DNA from: Candidatus Methanoperedentaceae archaeon
GTDB taxonomy: Archaea > Halobacteriota > Methanosarcinia > Methanosarcinales > Methanoperedenaceae
NCBI GenBank assembly: GCA_014859785.1
Contig: JACUTP010000042.1
Location: 1-11,842, forward strand
Direction of reading: 5' to 3'
Length of the DNA: 11,842 nt
Every line of letters begins with the position of its first letter. Positions within the stretch are counted from its first letter, which is position 1. The notes under the pieces were generated by a model. It did not search any database. It was given only the letters and a program-made list of their open reading frames with translations, and had not been told where the DNA came from. A program made the translations under genes and the position numbers. Below, piece by piece: positions 1 through 7,170 of this stretch.

Positions 1-76
1 AATCCCTGCCAAGTCAGCAACCGGTATTATTCACAATGCCTGTTGCCGGACGGAGATGATACCAAACCGTTATTTT

Positions 77-131
77 GGACTGCGCCCCAAAGTGGACAGG
101 AGTTAAACTAAACTTTTAGGAAAATCTATGG
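77..131 (+). mobile_element. Possible IS3-family (IS150-type) left-end remnant
   Basis: Bases 77-100 (starting TGGACTGCGCCCC, then AAAGTGGACA) resemble the terminal inverted repeat typical of IS150-group IS3 elements, which begin TG, carry a run of C then A, and end near GGACA. An AGGA motif at 117-120 is followed by ATG at 128 and the codons for Met-Gly-Lys, which is how many IS3 OrfA proteins begin. The similarity stops there: the frame continues into unrelated sequence and no transposase is present. This could be a truncated insertion whose inner part has been lost, or a chance match. The judgement rests on remembered consensus, not on an alignment. Confidence 0.3.
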
Positions 132-194
132 GAAAAATAATGGAATATTTAATCTATCTTGGTTACATTTTTGCCTTACATGACCGGATTAAAA

Positions 195-1673
195 ATGGAT
201 ACCCTCGTTGTTACAGGTCACCTGGCAGAGAATGCCGTGAGAAAAGCAGTGAAAGCCATTGCTGACGTTCTCGTTCTTGATATTGAAGTTGCGGCTTTTA
301 TCACACCGGCGCTTCTTCGAAAGCACATCCCGGACCGGAAATACGACCTCATACTTATTCCCGGTATTGCCTCAGGTGATTTCACAATGCTTGAAAACGA
401 ACTTGGTACATCCATTCGCCTTGGTCCGAAACATGCGGTTGACCTTGGTATTGTATTATCCTCCGGAAGCAGCATTGGTTTTTCAACAAAGCTCCCTGCA
501 TGCGAATTACTTGCCGGGAGAATGCGGGCAAATGCAATCGGGAAAGTGACCTGTCTTGAGGATGAATCCACAGCCCCGATTGTTGTAAAATCAACAAAAA
601 TCGGCGGAAATTCGCGGATGAAAGTGATGGCAGAAATCGTGGATGCCGCCAACCTTGAAAGGCAGGAACTCATTGACAAAATATTATATTTTGAACATAC
701 TGGCGCGGATATGATTGACCTTGGCATGTCGCCTGGTACATCAGGGGAAAATGCAGCAGATGCCGTAAAAACCGCCCGTTCTGCAACCAATCTGCCGCTT
801 GGCATCGACACACTTGAACCGGCTCTCATCAATACGGCACTCAGTAACGGGGTTGATATTGTACTCAGCCTGAACTCAGGGAATCTAAACCATGTGAAAG
901 ATAATATTATTAAACACTCGGCAGCTGCTGTGGTAATTCCTGACCGGGTGGAAAGCACAGGAAGTTTATTCAGCAATATCGAATCAGCCAGGGATGCCGG
1001 AATAGAAAAGCTCATCGCTGACCCTGTTCTTGAACCAGCGGGGCACGGGCTTGTGGAATCAATTAACAGGTATCTTGAATTCCGTAACAGGGATAAGACA
1101 ACTCCCCTGTTTTTCGGCACAGGTAATGTCACAGAGCTGATTGATGCTGATTCAATAGGAATCAACGCTATCCTTTCAGGGATGGGGATGGAACTTGATG
1201 CAAGTATCCTGTTCACACCCGATTTTAGCCATAAAGCCCATAACTGCGTTTTCGAGTTAAAAACTGCCTCGATGATGATGGCGCTTGCAAAAGAACGAAA
1301 AAGCGCACCGAAAGACCTCGGGATTGATATGCTTGTTGCCAAGGAAAAGCGAAGACGGGATTTCGGGATGGCGCCTGGTTCAGCCATTGGAGCAAAAGCC
1401 AGTGATTCATGGCAACTTGACCCTGCCGGGTGTTTCAGGATTGAGATTACCCGGAATGAAGTACTGGACGGGAAAATGATTACCGGTAAAATCGTTGCCC
1501 GGCATAAAAACGGTTCAATAACCGGCAGCACGGCACGGGAAATGCTGGATACCATTATCAGTATGGGGCTTGTATCACGGCTTGGCCATGCAGCTTATCT
1601 TGGAAGGGAACTTATGAAAGCAGAACTTGCCCTGAAATTTAACAGGAGTTATTCACAGGATGACGAATTTTGA
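195..1673 (+). CDS. Dihydropteroate synthase-related protein (TIGR00284-type) with C-terminal DUF4346-like domain
   Basis: This soluble protein of 492 residues (from the ATG at 195) is an archaeal DHPS-related protein. Residues ~138-370 form a DHPS-like TIM barrel: KIGGNSRMKVMAEIVDA stands where true DHPS has its first pterin-site strand, followed by GADMIDLGMSPGTSG, LGIDTLEP and the family-typical SHKAHNCVFELKTASMM. The C-terminal ~85 residues (DPAGCFRIEI...LVSRLGHAAYLGRELMKAELAL) look like DUF4346. The N-terminal ~125 residues are a separate alpha/beta region. The family occurs in methanopterin-using archaea and is often suspected to act in tetrahydromethanopterin synthesis, but I know of no firmly proven reaction. 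Start choice: a TTG at 159 and an ATG at 180 are also in frame; 195 gives MDTLVVTGHLAEN, matching how relatives begin, though no clear Shine-Dalgarno is seen. Its 3' end overlaps mqnC by 14 nt, implying co-transcription and translational coupling. Confidence 0.85.
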   Translation: MDTLVVTGHLAENAVRKAVKAIADVLVLDIEVAAFITPALLRKHIPDRKYDLILIPGIASGDFTMLENELGTSIRLGPKHAVDLGIVLSSGSSIGFSTKLPACELLAGRMRANAIGKVTCLEDESTAPIVVKSTKIGGNSRMKVMAEIVDAANLERQELIDKILYFEHTGADMIDLGMSPGTSGENAADAVKTARSATNLPLGIDTLEPALINTALSNGVDIVLSLNSGNLNHVKDNIIKHSAAAVVIPDRVESTGSLFSNIESARDAGIEKLIADPVLEPAGHGLVESINRYLEFRNRDKTTPLFFGTGNVTELIDADSIGINAILSGMGMELDASILFTPDFSHKAHNCVFELKTASMMMALAKERKSAPKDLGIDMLVAKEKRRRDFGMAPGSAIGAKASDSWQLDPAGCFRIEITRNEVLDGKMITGKIVARHKNGSITGSTAREMLDTIISMGLVSRLGHAAYLGRELMKAELALKFNRSYSQDDEF

Positions 1674-2763
1674 ACTGATAAAACAATTTTACGATTATGA
1701 CGGTATTTCCGGATTGCTCGAACGCGCCGTGAAAGGTGAGTCCCTTAATGCAAAAGACGGGCTGGAGCTTCTCGAATCCAGGAATCTTGCCCTTCTTGGA
1801 GCAGCGGCGGATGCCATGAGAAATAATGCTATCGGTGACCTTGTAACATTTGTTGTGGACAGGAATATCAATTACACCAATATCTGCTCCTCGAAATGCA
1901 AATTCTGTGCATTTTACCGGGAAGCAGGTGCGGAAGATGCCTATGTCCTGCCGGTTGAAGAGATTCTCTCGAAAGTTGACGAAGCTGTTAAGCTCGGTGC
2001 TACCCAGATTCTTATTCAGGGAGGGCTGAATCCTGACATTCCCATTGAATATTATGAAAATATGCTGGGTGCTGTAAAAAGTAAGTTCAATGTCCGGATG
2101 CATGCGTTTTCCCCTCCCGAAATTGTGCATATCTCGAAGCTGTACGGTGCAAGTCTCAAAGAAACAATTTCAAGGCTGCATGCTGCCGGTCTTGACTCCA
2201 TTCCCGGCGGGGGTGCTGAAATCCTTGACGACAGGGTGAGAAACAGTGTTTCACCGAATAAAATCGGGTGGGATAAATGGCAGGAAGTGATGCTAACAGC
2301 CCATTCCCTCGGGATTCCAACAACTGCCACAATGGTATTCGGGCATGAAGAAACCCTTGAAGAGAGAATCAAGCACATTACCAGGATACGTGACATGCAG
2401 GAAAAACATAATGGTTTCACGGCTTTTATTCCATGGAGCTTCCAGGCAGGGAATACTGAATTGAGCGGGAGTTCAACAGGTGTCGACTACCTTAAAATGG
2501 TAGCGGTATCCCGCATCCTCCTGAACGGCTTTATAAGGAACATCCAGGCATCATGGGTAACACAGGGTCTTTCAATGGCACAGGTGGCGTTGAACTACGG
2601 GTGCAATGACCTTGGGGGAACCATGATAGAGGAAAACGTGGTAAGGGCGGCAGGTGTGGCTTTCCACAGCAAGAACATGGATGAGTTCGTGCATATTGCG
2701 AAAAAAATGGGACGACCTGTCGCAAAAAGAGATACTCTTTATAATATAATAGAACTATACTAA
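1660..2763 (+). CDS. mqnC: Cyclic dehypoxanthine futalosine synthase, radical SAM (MqnC)
   Basis: This 367-residue radical SAM enzyme closes dehypoxanthine futalosine to its cyclic form in the futalosine route to menaquinone. The 4Fe-4S cluster motif CxxxCxxC is Cys76, Cys80 and Cys83 (NYTNICSSKCKFCAFYRE). I call MqnC rather than the homologous F420 enzyme CofH or aminofutalosine synthase MqnE from DRNINYTN before the cluster, IQGGLNPD (119-126), HAFSPPEI (148-155), GLDSIPGGGAEIL (177-189, where CofH usually has a different sequence), FIPWSFQAGNTEL (256-268), NIQASWVTQG (294-303) and NDLGGTMIEENVV (316-328). Length is normal. The start at 1660 has AGGAG at 1644-1648 and lies inside the end of the DHPS-related gene. 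No other mqn gene is in the window. Menaquinone synthesis is unusual in methanogen-type archaea but has been described for Ca. Methanoperedens. A CofH-like annotation in databases is possible. Confidence 0.9.
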   Translation: MTNFELIKQFYDYDGISGLLERAVKGESLNAKDGLELLESRNLALLGAAADAMRNNAIGDLVTFVVDRNINYTNICSSKCKFCAFYREAGAEDAYVLPVEEILSKVDEAVKLGATQILIQGGLNPDIPIEYYENMLGAVKSKFNVRMHAFSPPEIVHISKLYGASLKETISRLHAAGLDSIPGGGAEILDDRVRNSVSPNKIGWDKWQEVMLTAHSLGIPTTATMVFGHEETLEERIKHITRIRDMQEKHNGFTAFIPWSFQAGNTELSGSSTGVDYLKMVAVSRILLNGFIRNIQASWVTQGLSMAQVALNYGCNDLGGTMIEENVVRAAGVAFHSKNMDEFVHIAKKMGRPVAKRDTLYNIIELY

Positions 2764-2773
2764 ATAATATACG
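2738..2773 (+). promoter_or_regulatory. Candidate promoter for the AAA-mscS-corA operon
   Basis: Two TATA-like stretches lie at the end of mqnC: TTTATAATATAAT (2738-2750) and TAAATAATATAC (2761-2772). Archaeal initiation about 25 nt downstream would give a leader of roughly 25-55 nt for the gene starting at 2821. The spacer 2764-2820 has no evident terminator or strong ribosome binding site. A/T-rich sequence makes chance TATA matches common. Confidence 0.35.
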
Positions 2774-2820
2774 TTCAAGCAGAAAATAATATCCAGGATG
2801 TTTGTGGGATTTGAACCATA

Positions 2821-3852
2821 ATGAATGAAACATCTATTAATAATGCGAAAATCAGGGGAATAATAGGATTACAGAAGGAGATTGCAGATATACAGACCGC
2901 AATAGCTGGTTTTGAGTCGGGAAGAAATCTCAATATAGCCATTGTATCAGAACCTTTTTGCGGGAAAACCACACTCATTAATGAAATAGAAAGAATTAAT
3001 TTCCAGAAAGCAACTCGTATCTCTTTTGCATCAATTGTTAAAAATAAAAGTGAATTATTTCCACCAGATGATTCTAAAAGGATTGTAATCCTTGACCACT
3101 GCGATCTGCTTTACATGCGAAAGATAGGTGGTTTTGAGATTCTTGGCGAGTTTTTGAAACAGGCAGTATCATCGAACAAAATGTTAATCACCACATGGAA
3201 CCTGTATTCATGGAACTTCCTGGACGAAGTTATAAATCTCAGCAAGTTTTTCCCTGTCAGGATATACCTTCCGAAATTAAATCCAGGTGAACTCAAAGAG
3301 GTAATCCTTTCTAAGTATGAAGAGAATGAGATAAAATTCACCGAAGATTTTTCTTTTGAAAAGGAAAAACTGGTTGAATTCAGGAAATACCCTGTAACCA
3401 TATTGAAAAAACCCGTCAATATCCCATATATTAAAATTAATAAGATTGCTCTTAAAATGAATATATTCCCCAAAGAAGAAACAATTACAGTTGAAGACGT
3501 TGTTTTCTATAAGATATACCAGATTTCAAAAGGTAATCCCGGAGTTGCAGAAGTATTATGGAACAAAAGTCTGGAATATCCGGTTATCAGGCAGAGCAGG
3601 ATAAAGGATTTTTCATTCAGGATAGAACTTGATATTAACGAGGCATTTATTCTTGATATTATCCTGTCAACGAAATCCATAACAAAATATGAACTGGCTG
3701 AAATCTCAGGACCTGAATTCATTATTGATAACATACTTTTCAGGCTGGAAGACCAGGGACTTATAACGATAAAAGAAAGATTATGCACAATCAACCCTGA
3801 GGCCCTGTACAGTATTGTTGATTACCTGAAAAAATCAAGGCTGGTGTGGTAA
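2821..3852 (+). CDS. AAA-type NTPase with C-terminal winged helix
   Basis: This predicted soluble P-loop NTPase has 343 residues. The N-terminus IIGLQKEIADIQTAI (14-28) resembles the entry helix of Orc1/Cdc6-like and archaeal ATPases. Walker A is SEPFCGKTT (43-51): the GKT is intact but the usual first glycine is Ser43. Walker B is RIVILDHCDLL (87-97). TTWN (124-127) sits where a sensor-1 polar residue is expected, and SKGNPGVAEVLWNKSL (236-251) resembles the lid helix of these NTPases. Residues ~271-335 (AFILDIILSTKSITKYELAEISG...RLEDQGLI) form a winged-helix fold that could bind DNA or protein. The TAA stop directly abuts the ATG of the MscS gene, suggesting a functional link with the channel. 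Role unknown: candidates are a transcriptional or signalling NTPase for this operon. It appears more A/T-rich than the upstream genes. Confidence 0.75.
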   Translation: MNETSINNAKIRGIIGLQKEIADIQTAIAGFESGRNLNIAIVSEPFCGKTTLINEIERINFQKATRISFASIVKNKSELFPPDDSKRIVILDHCDLLYMRKIGGFEILGEFLKQAVSSNKMLITTWNLYSWNFLDEVINLSKFFPVRIYLPKLNPGELKEVILSKYEENEIKFTEDFSFEKEKLVEFRKYPVTILKKPVNIPYIKINKIALKMNIFPKEETITVEDVVFYKIYQISKGNPGVAEVLWNKSLEYPVIRQSRIKDFSFRIELDINEAFILDIILSTKSITKYELAEISGPEFIIDNILFRLEDQGLITIKERLCTINPEALYSIVDYLKKSRLVW

Positions 3853-4656
3853 ATGGTAGAAAATATTGTTTTGCCGGCATTCAATACTGTTATATTAATA
3901 AATTCAATATTAATTATCTTAATTGCATATATCCTGTTACTTATCATCAAGTTTATTCTCTTATCGATCTCAGAAAGGGCGGGACAATACAGGATAACAG
4001 TAAAAATGGTTATACCATTATTGAAATTTACAATTTATGGAATCGTGGTTTATTATATTCTGGCAAACATCCTGAAATTGTCCTCTGAACAGCTTATCCT
4101 GTTCAGCGGTCTTCTGGGCGCAGGCATCGGTTTTGGACTCAAGGATCTGTTTGCCGATATAGTCGGTGGTATTATAATCATCTTTGAAAAACCATACCAT
4201 GTCGGGGACAAGATAAAGATGGGGGACTATTATGGCGAGGTCATTGATATCGGGATACGCTCGACAAGACTTGTGACGCCGGATGATAATTTAGTTTCAG
4301 TGCCAAACTATCTCATTTTTACCCAGGCTGTGGCAAGCGCAAACGCCGGAGACCAGGAAATGATGGTTGTTATAGACTTATTCATAGACCATGAATCCGA
4401 TTCAAGCCGTGCCCTGGAAATACTGAAAGAAGCAATAATAACCTCCAAATATGTTTATGTTTCAAGAAAACGCCCTTTTACCGTTTTATTGAAGGAGTTC
4501 CCGTTTTATACCCGTATTCGAGCCAAAGCATACGTGTTCGATCTGAGAAATGAATTTGAATTCGAATCTGAAGTTACGCGAAGGGCATGGATAGAATTGC
4601 ATAGAATAGGGATAGGGGCGCCGAAAGTGAGTGTCGTGGAGACAGGGGAACAATAA
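3853..4656 (+). CDS. MscS-family small-conductance mechanosensitive channel (first of two)
   Basis: This 267-residue membrane protein opens under membrane tension and releases solutes during hypo-osmotic shock, if it acts like characterised MscS proteins. Hydrophobic segments lie at ~11-38, ~53-73 and ~82-111; the last is the glycine/alanine-rich pore helix (GLLGAGIGFGLKDLFADIVGGIII). The MscS beta domain follows: FEKPYHVGDKIKMGDYYGEVIDIGIRSTRLVTPDDNLVSVPNYLI (111-155), then a C-terminal alpha/beta region ending GIGAPKVSV. The family signature is unambiguous. The start codon follows the previous stop without a gap and its own stop is followed directly by the corA ATG, so the three genes are probably one transcript with coupled translation; the upstream GGTGTGG is only a weak ribosome binding site. 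It belongs to a different MscS subgroup from the second channel (6355-7170), judging by divergent pore and beta-domain sequence. Confidence 0.93.
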   Translation: MVENIVLPAFNTVILINSILIILIAYILLLIIKFILLSISERAGQYRITVKMVIPLLKFTIYGIVVYYILANILKLSSEQLILFSGLLGAGIGFGLKDLFADIVGGIIIIFEKPYHVGDKIKMGDYYGEVIDIGIRSTRLVTPDDNLVSVPNYLIFTQAVASANAGDQEMMVVIDLFIDHESDSSRALEILKEAIITSKYVYVSRKRPFTVLLKEFPFYTRIRAKAYVFDLRNEFEFESEVTRRAWIELHRIGIGAPKVSVVETGEQ

Positions 4657-5718
4657 ATGTCAAGACTCTTCAGGAAATCAAAAACAGTCGGTCTTCCGCC
4701 AGGTACTGTTGTTTATACGGGTGATAAAAAAGCAGAAAAAATAAAAATAACCCTGATTGACTATGACGAGAAACAATTCCAGGAAAGGGAAATAATAAAT
4801 ATCGAAGAGTGTTTTCCATTCAAGGATAAACCTTCAGTTACATGGATTAATATTGATGGAATTCATGAGACAGGTATTATAGAAAAGATAGGAAAACATT
4901 TCCAGGTTCACCCCCTGTTGATGGAAGATGTTGTCAGCACAGGGCAGCGCCCGAAACTTGAAGACTTCGAAAGTTACCTTTTTATAGTACTGAAAATGCT
5001 TTATTTCAATCAAGACGGGAAAACTATCGAAGCAGAACAGCTAAGCCTTATCCTGGGGGATAACTTTTTGATATCTTTCCAGGAGAGAGAGGGAGATATT
5101 TTCAATCCGGTCAGGGAGCTATTAAGGAAAGCAAAGGGGCGTATCAGAAAAAGCGGAGCTGATTATCTCGCTTATACCCTCATCGATGCTGTTGTGGATA
5201 ACTATTTCATAATACTTGAGAAACTGGGTGAAAACCTCGAAGATATTGAGGATGAACTGGTAACTGAGCCTGCCGCTGAAACACTTATGGATATCCATAA
5301 CATGAAAAGGGAAATGATTTTCCTGAGGAAATCCGTGTGGCCTTTGAGGGAAGTTATCAGCTCTCTTGAACGTGGCCAGTCAGCAGTCATAAAGGAACCA
5401 ACCCTGATATACCTGAAGGATGTTTATGACCATACAATCCAGGTTATGGATACTATCGAGACATTCAGGGATATGGTTTCAGGAATGCTCGATATTTACC
5501 TTTCCAGTATAAGCAATAAAATGAACGAGATAATGAAGGTACTGACAATTATCGCTACCATTTTTATTCCGCTTACTTTCATAGCAGGACTTTACGGGAT
5601 GAATTTTGAATACATGCCAGAACTTTCATGGAAATGGGGATACTTTGCCATCTGGATTGTAATGATAGTTATAGGTGCATCGATGATGCTGTACTTCAGG
5701 AGAAAAAGGTGGCTGTAA
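4657..5718 (+). CDS. corA: CorA-family divalent cation (Mg2+/Co2+) transporter
   Basis: This 353-residue protein is a CorA magnesium/cobalt channel, normally a homopentamer in the cytoplasmic membrane. The large cytoplasmic N-terminal domain contains family-typical VTWINIDGIHETGIIEKIGKHFQVHPLLMEDV (61-92), RPKLEDFESYLFIVLKML (98-115) and the region LSLILGDNFLISFQERE (129-145). A long helix follows (~205-295) leading into TM1 (~293-312). The selectivity signature YGMNF is at 313-317 and TM2 is ~327-347, ending in a basic tail. Length is normal for the Thermotoga-type subfamily. The ATG at 4657 follows directly on the stop of mscS. The stop lies 2 nt from the stop of the convergent MarC gene, so there is no room between them for a terminator and transcripts from both strands probably overlap. 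Confidence 0.95.
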   Translation: MSRLFRKSKTVGLPPGTVVYTGDKKAEKIKITLIDYDEKQFQEREIINIEECFPFKDKPSVTWINIDGIHETGIIEKIGKHFQVHPLLMEDVVSTGQRPKLEDFESYLFIVLKMLYFNQDGKTIEAEQLSLILGDNFLISFQEREGDIFNPVRELLRKAKGRIRKSGADYLAYTLIDAVVDNYFIILEKLGENLEDIEDELVTEPAAETLMDIHNMKREMIFLRKSVWPLREVISSLERGQSAVIKEPTLIYLKDVYDHTIQVMDTIETFRDMVSGMLDIYLSSISNKMNEIMKVLTIIATIFIPLTFIAGLYGMNFEYMPELSWKWGYFAIWIVMIVIGASMMLYFRRKRWL

Positions 5719-5720
5719 AA

Positions 5721-6362
5721 CTATAGCCCGATTCCAGCCACTGCTTCTCCAATTCCTGTAATAACAAACTGGACGGCTATTGCAGAAAGAAGCAGCCCCA
5801 TTATCCGGACAATTACCATTGTCCCTGTATGCCCCAGGACATCAAATATCCTTTCTGACCTTGACAGGATAAAATACGATATCACATAAACAATGGCAAT
5901 AACAACAAAAAGCATGCCCCTGTCAACCGGGCTTCCAGCAGTGTTGAAAAGCACAATCCCTGTAGTTATGGCACCAGGACCAGTGAGCAGGGGTACTGCA
6001 AGTGGTGTTACAACCACGTCTTCTTTGCCTATGGCTTCATTCTCCTCCTTTTCAGTGCTTTTCGTACTCGGTCTCATGCCAAGAAGCATCTCGATGGAAA
6101 TGATAAACAGGAGGATTCCGCCTGCAATCCTGAAAGAGTAAAGTTCGATTCCGAGGGATTTGAATATCAGGTTCCCCGCAAGTGTGAAAATAATCAGGAC
6201 AATAACCCCTACAAATACTGCCCGCTTTACCATTACCTTCCGGACGTCCTTGCTATAATCAGCAAGTATAGCCCTGAATATCGGAACCATTACAATCGGG
6301 TCAACTATTATGAAAAGTGTGATAAAAGAGTAAATGGCAAAATTCAGGTCCATGTTAATCAT
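5721..6362 (-). CDS. MarC-family (UPF0056) integral membrane protein
   Basis: This 213-residue protein has six predicted membrane segments (~6-30, ~45-65, ~75-95, ~120-140, ~148-167, ~181-208). The MarC core signature PLAVPLLTGPGAITTG is at 120-135, and DPIVMVPIF (21-29) is the first half-motif of the internal duplication. The acidic and charged loop at ~99-116 (STKSTEKEENEAIGKED) is cytoplasmic or extracytoplasmic connector. Despite the name, MarC was shown in E. coli not to cause multiple antibiotic resistance; its substrate is unknown, and transport of small molecules is often presumed. The ATG at 6360-6362 overlaps the end of the upstream mscS gene by 8 nt; an alternative ATG three codons later is possible. 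No Shine-Dalgarno is seen, which fits translation by coupling to mscS. It is last in a three-gene minus-strand operon. Confidence 0.92.
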   Translation of the reverse strand: MINMDLNFAIYSFITLFIIVDPIVMVPIFRAILADYSKDVRKVMVKRAVFVGVIVLIIFTLAGNLIFKSLGIELYSFRIAGGILLFIISIEMLLGMRPSTKSTEKEENEAIGKEDVVVTPLAVPLLTGPGAITTGIVLFNTAGSPVDRGMLFVVIAIVYVISYFILSRSERIFDVLGHTGTMVIVRIMGLLLSAIAVQFVITGIGEAVAGIGL

Positions 6363-7170
6363 TCACACGCATTTTCATCTCATTGGCAAACCATACCGTA
6401 CTCTGCGGGAAGGCTATCTCTAATCCGTTTTCTTCGAGTGTATGTTTTATTATCCATAATAGTTTTCTCTTGACACCGTACCAGTGAGTTGAAGGTGCCC
6501 ATATCCTGACGATAATATTAACGGCATTGTCCCCGAGATTATCAACGAAAACGGCAGGTTCTGGATTTTTAAGGGCAAGCGGCTCTTCTTCAATGATTTT
6601 TTTAATTATTCCAATTGCTTTATCGGCATCCCCTGCATAGGTAATCCCCACAACATACTCAAACCTCCTGGCGACATTAACGACCAGGTTTGTAATATCG
6701 TTGGTGAAGACCTTCTCGTTTGGAATCCTGACGTATAACCCGTCAAAAGTACGGATTATTGTTGACATAATATTAATGTCTTCTACAAATCCCGAAGTGT
6801 CACCGATTGTCACCTGGTTCCCTATTTTTACAGGTCTTTCAATCATCAGGAAGATTCCTGATATCATATTGCCAACTATGCTCTGGCTGGCAAAACCGAT
6901 TATGATACCGATGATACCCCCGGCAACAAGAAAACCGGACGTGTTTATTCCAAGTACCGGCAGAACAGAAAGAAACGCAAAAATAATTATTGAGTAATTG
7001 ATGATTTTTTCCAGTATTCCGAGATGCTCCTTGCTGAGTTTTTCTTTCAGGGTTCTCCTGAGGTTGGTTGTTATTAATTTTGCAATAATAATGGCAAATA
7101 ACAGCGTAAATAAAACCGAAATGAGATCCATTACGGTCACTGTACTATAGACAACCGTGTTCAATATCAT
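6355..7170 (-). CDS. MscS-family mechanosensitive channel (second of two)
   Basis: This 271-residue MscS channel has membrane segments at ~10-32, ~53-73 and ~77-110; the third is the pore helix (GFLVAGGIIGIIIGFASQSIVGNMISGIFLMIERP), carrying the GFASQ...GNMISG pattern typical of a widespread archaeal and bacterial MscS group. The beta domain follows as VKIGNQVTIGDTSGFVEDINIMSTIIRTFDGLYVRIPNEKVF (114-155), then an alpha/beta domain with VRIWAPSTHWYGVKRKLLWIIKHTLEENGLEIAFPQ (221-256). GGAG (complement of 7179-7182) is well placed before the ATG at 7168-7170. It overlaps the upstream DUF432-like gene by 4 nt (ATGA) and the downstream MarC gene by 8 nt, so the three are almost certainly co-transcribed. 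It is not a recent duplicate of the channel at 3853-4656. Confidence 0.94.
   Translation of the reverse strand: MILNTVVYSTVTVMDLISVLFTLLFAIIIAKLITTNLRRTLKEKLSKEHLGILEKIINYSIIIFAFLSVLPVLGINTSGFLVAGGIIGIIIGFASQSIVGNMISGIFLMIERPVKIGNQVTIGDTSGFVEDINIMSTIIRTFDGLYVRIPNEKVFTNDITNLVVNVARRFEYVVGITYAGDADKAIGIIKKIIEEEPLALKNPEPAVFVDNLGDNAVNIIVRIWAPSTHWYGVKRKLLWIIKHTLEENGLEIAFPQSTVWFANEMKMRVND

Noticed and set aside
1..111. Open + frame from the left edge (36 residues to TAA at 109-111)
   Set aside because: It is too short to recognise, a second + frame is also open almost as far, and its end runs through the IS-like repeat.
218..1555. Long open frame (445 codons) on the minus strand inside the DHPS-related gene
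   Set aside because: It is antisense to a clear conserved protein. Its translation is serine-, alanine- and isoleucine-rich without motifs, as expected from a codon-bias shadow.
1639..2130. Minus-strand open frame of 163 codons within mqnC
   Set aside because: It is antisense to the conserved radical SAM region and has no recognisable domain.
1660..2763. CofH (F420 biosynthesis) identity for the radical SAM enzyme
   Set aside because: The IPGGGAEIL, FIPWSFQAGNTEL and DRNINYTN motifs fit MqnC better than CofH as I know them.
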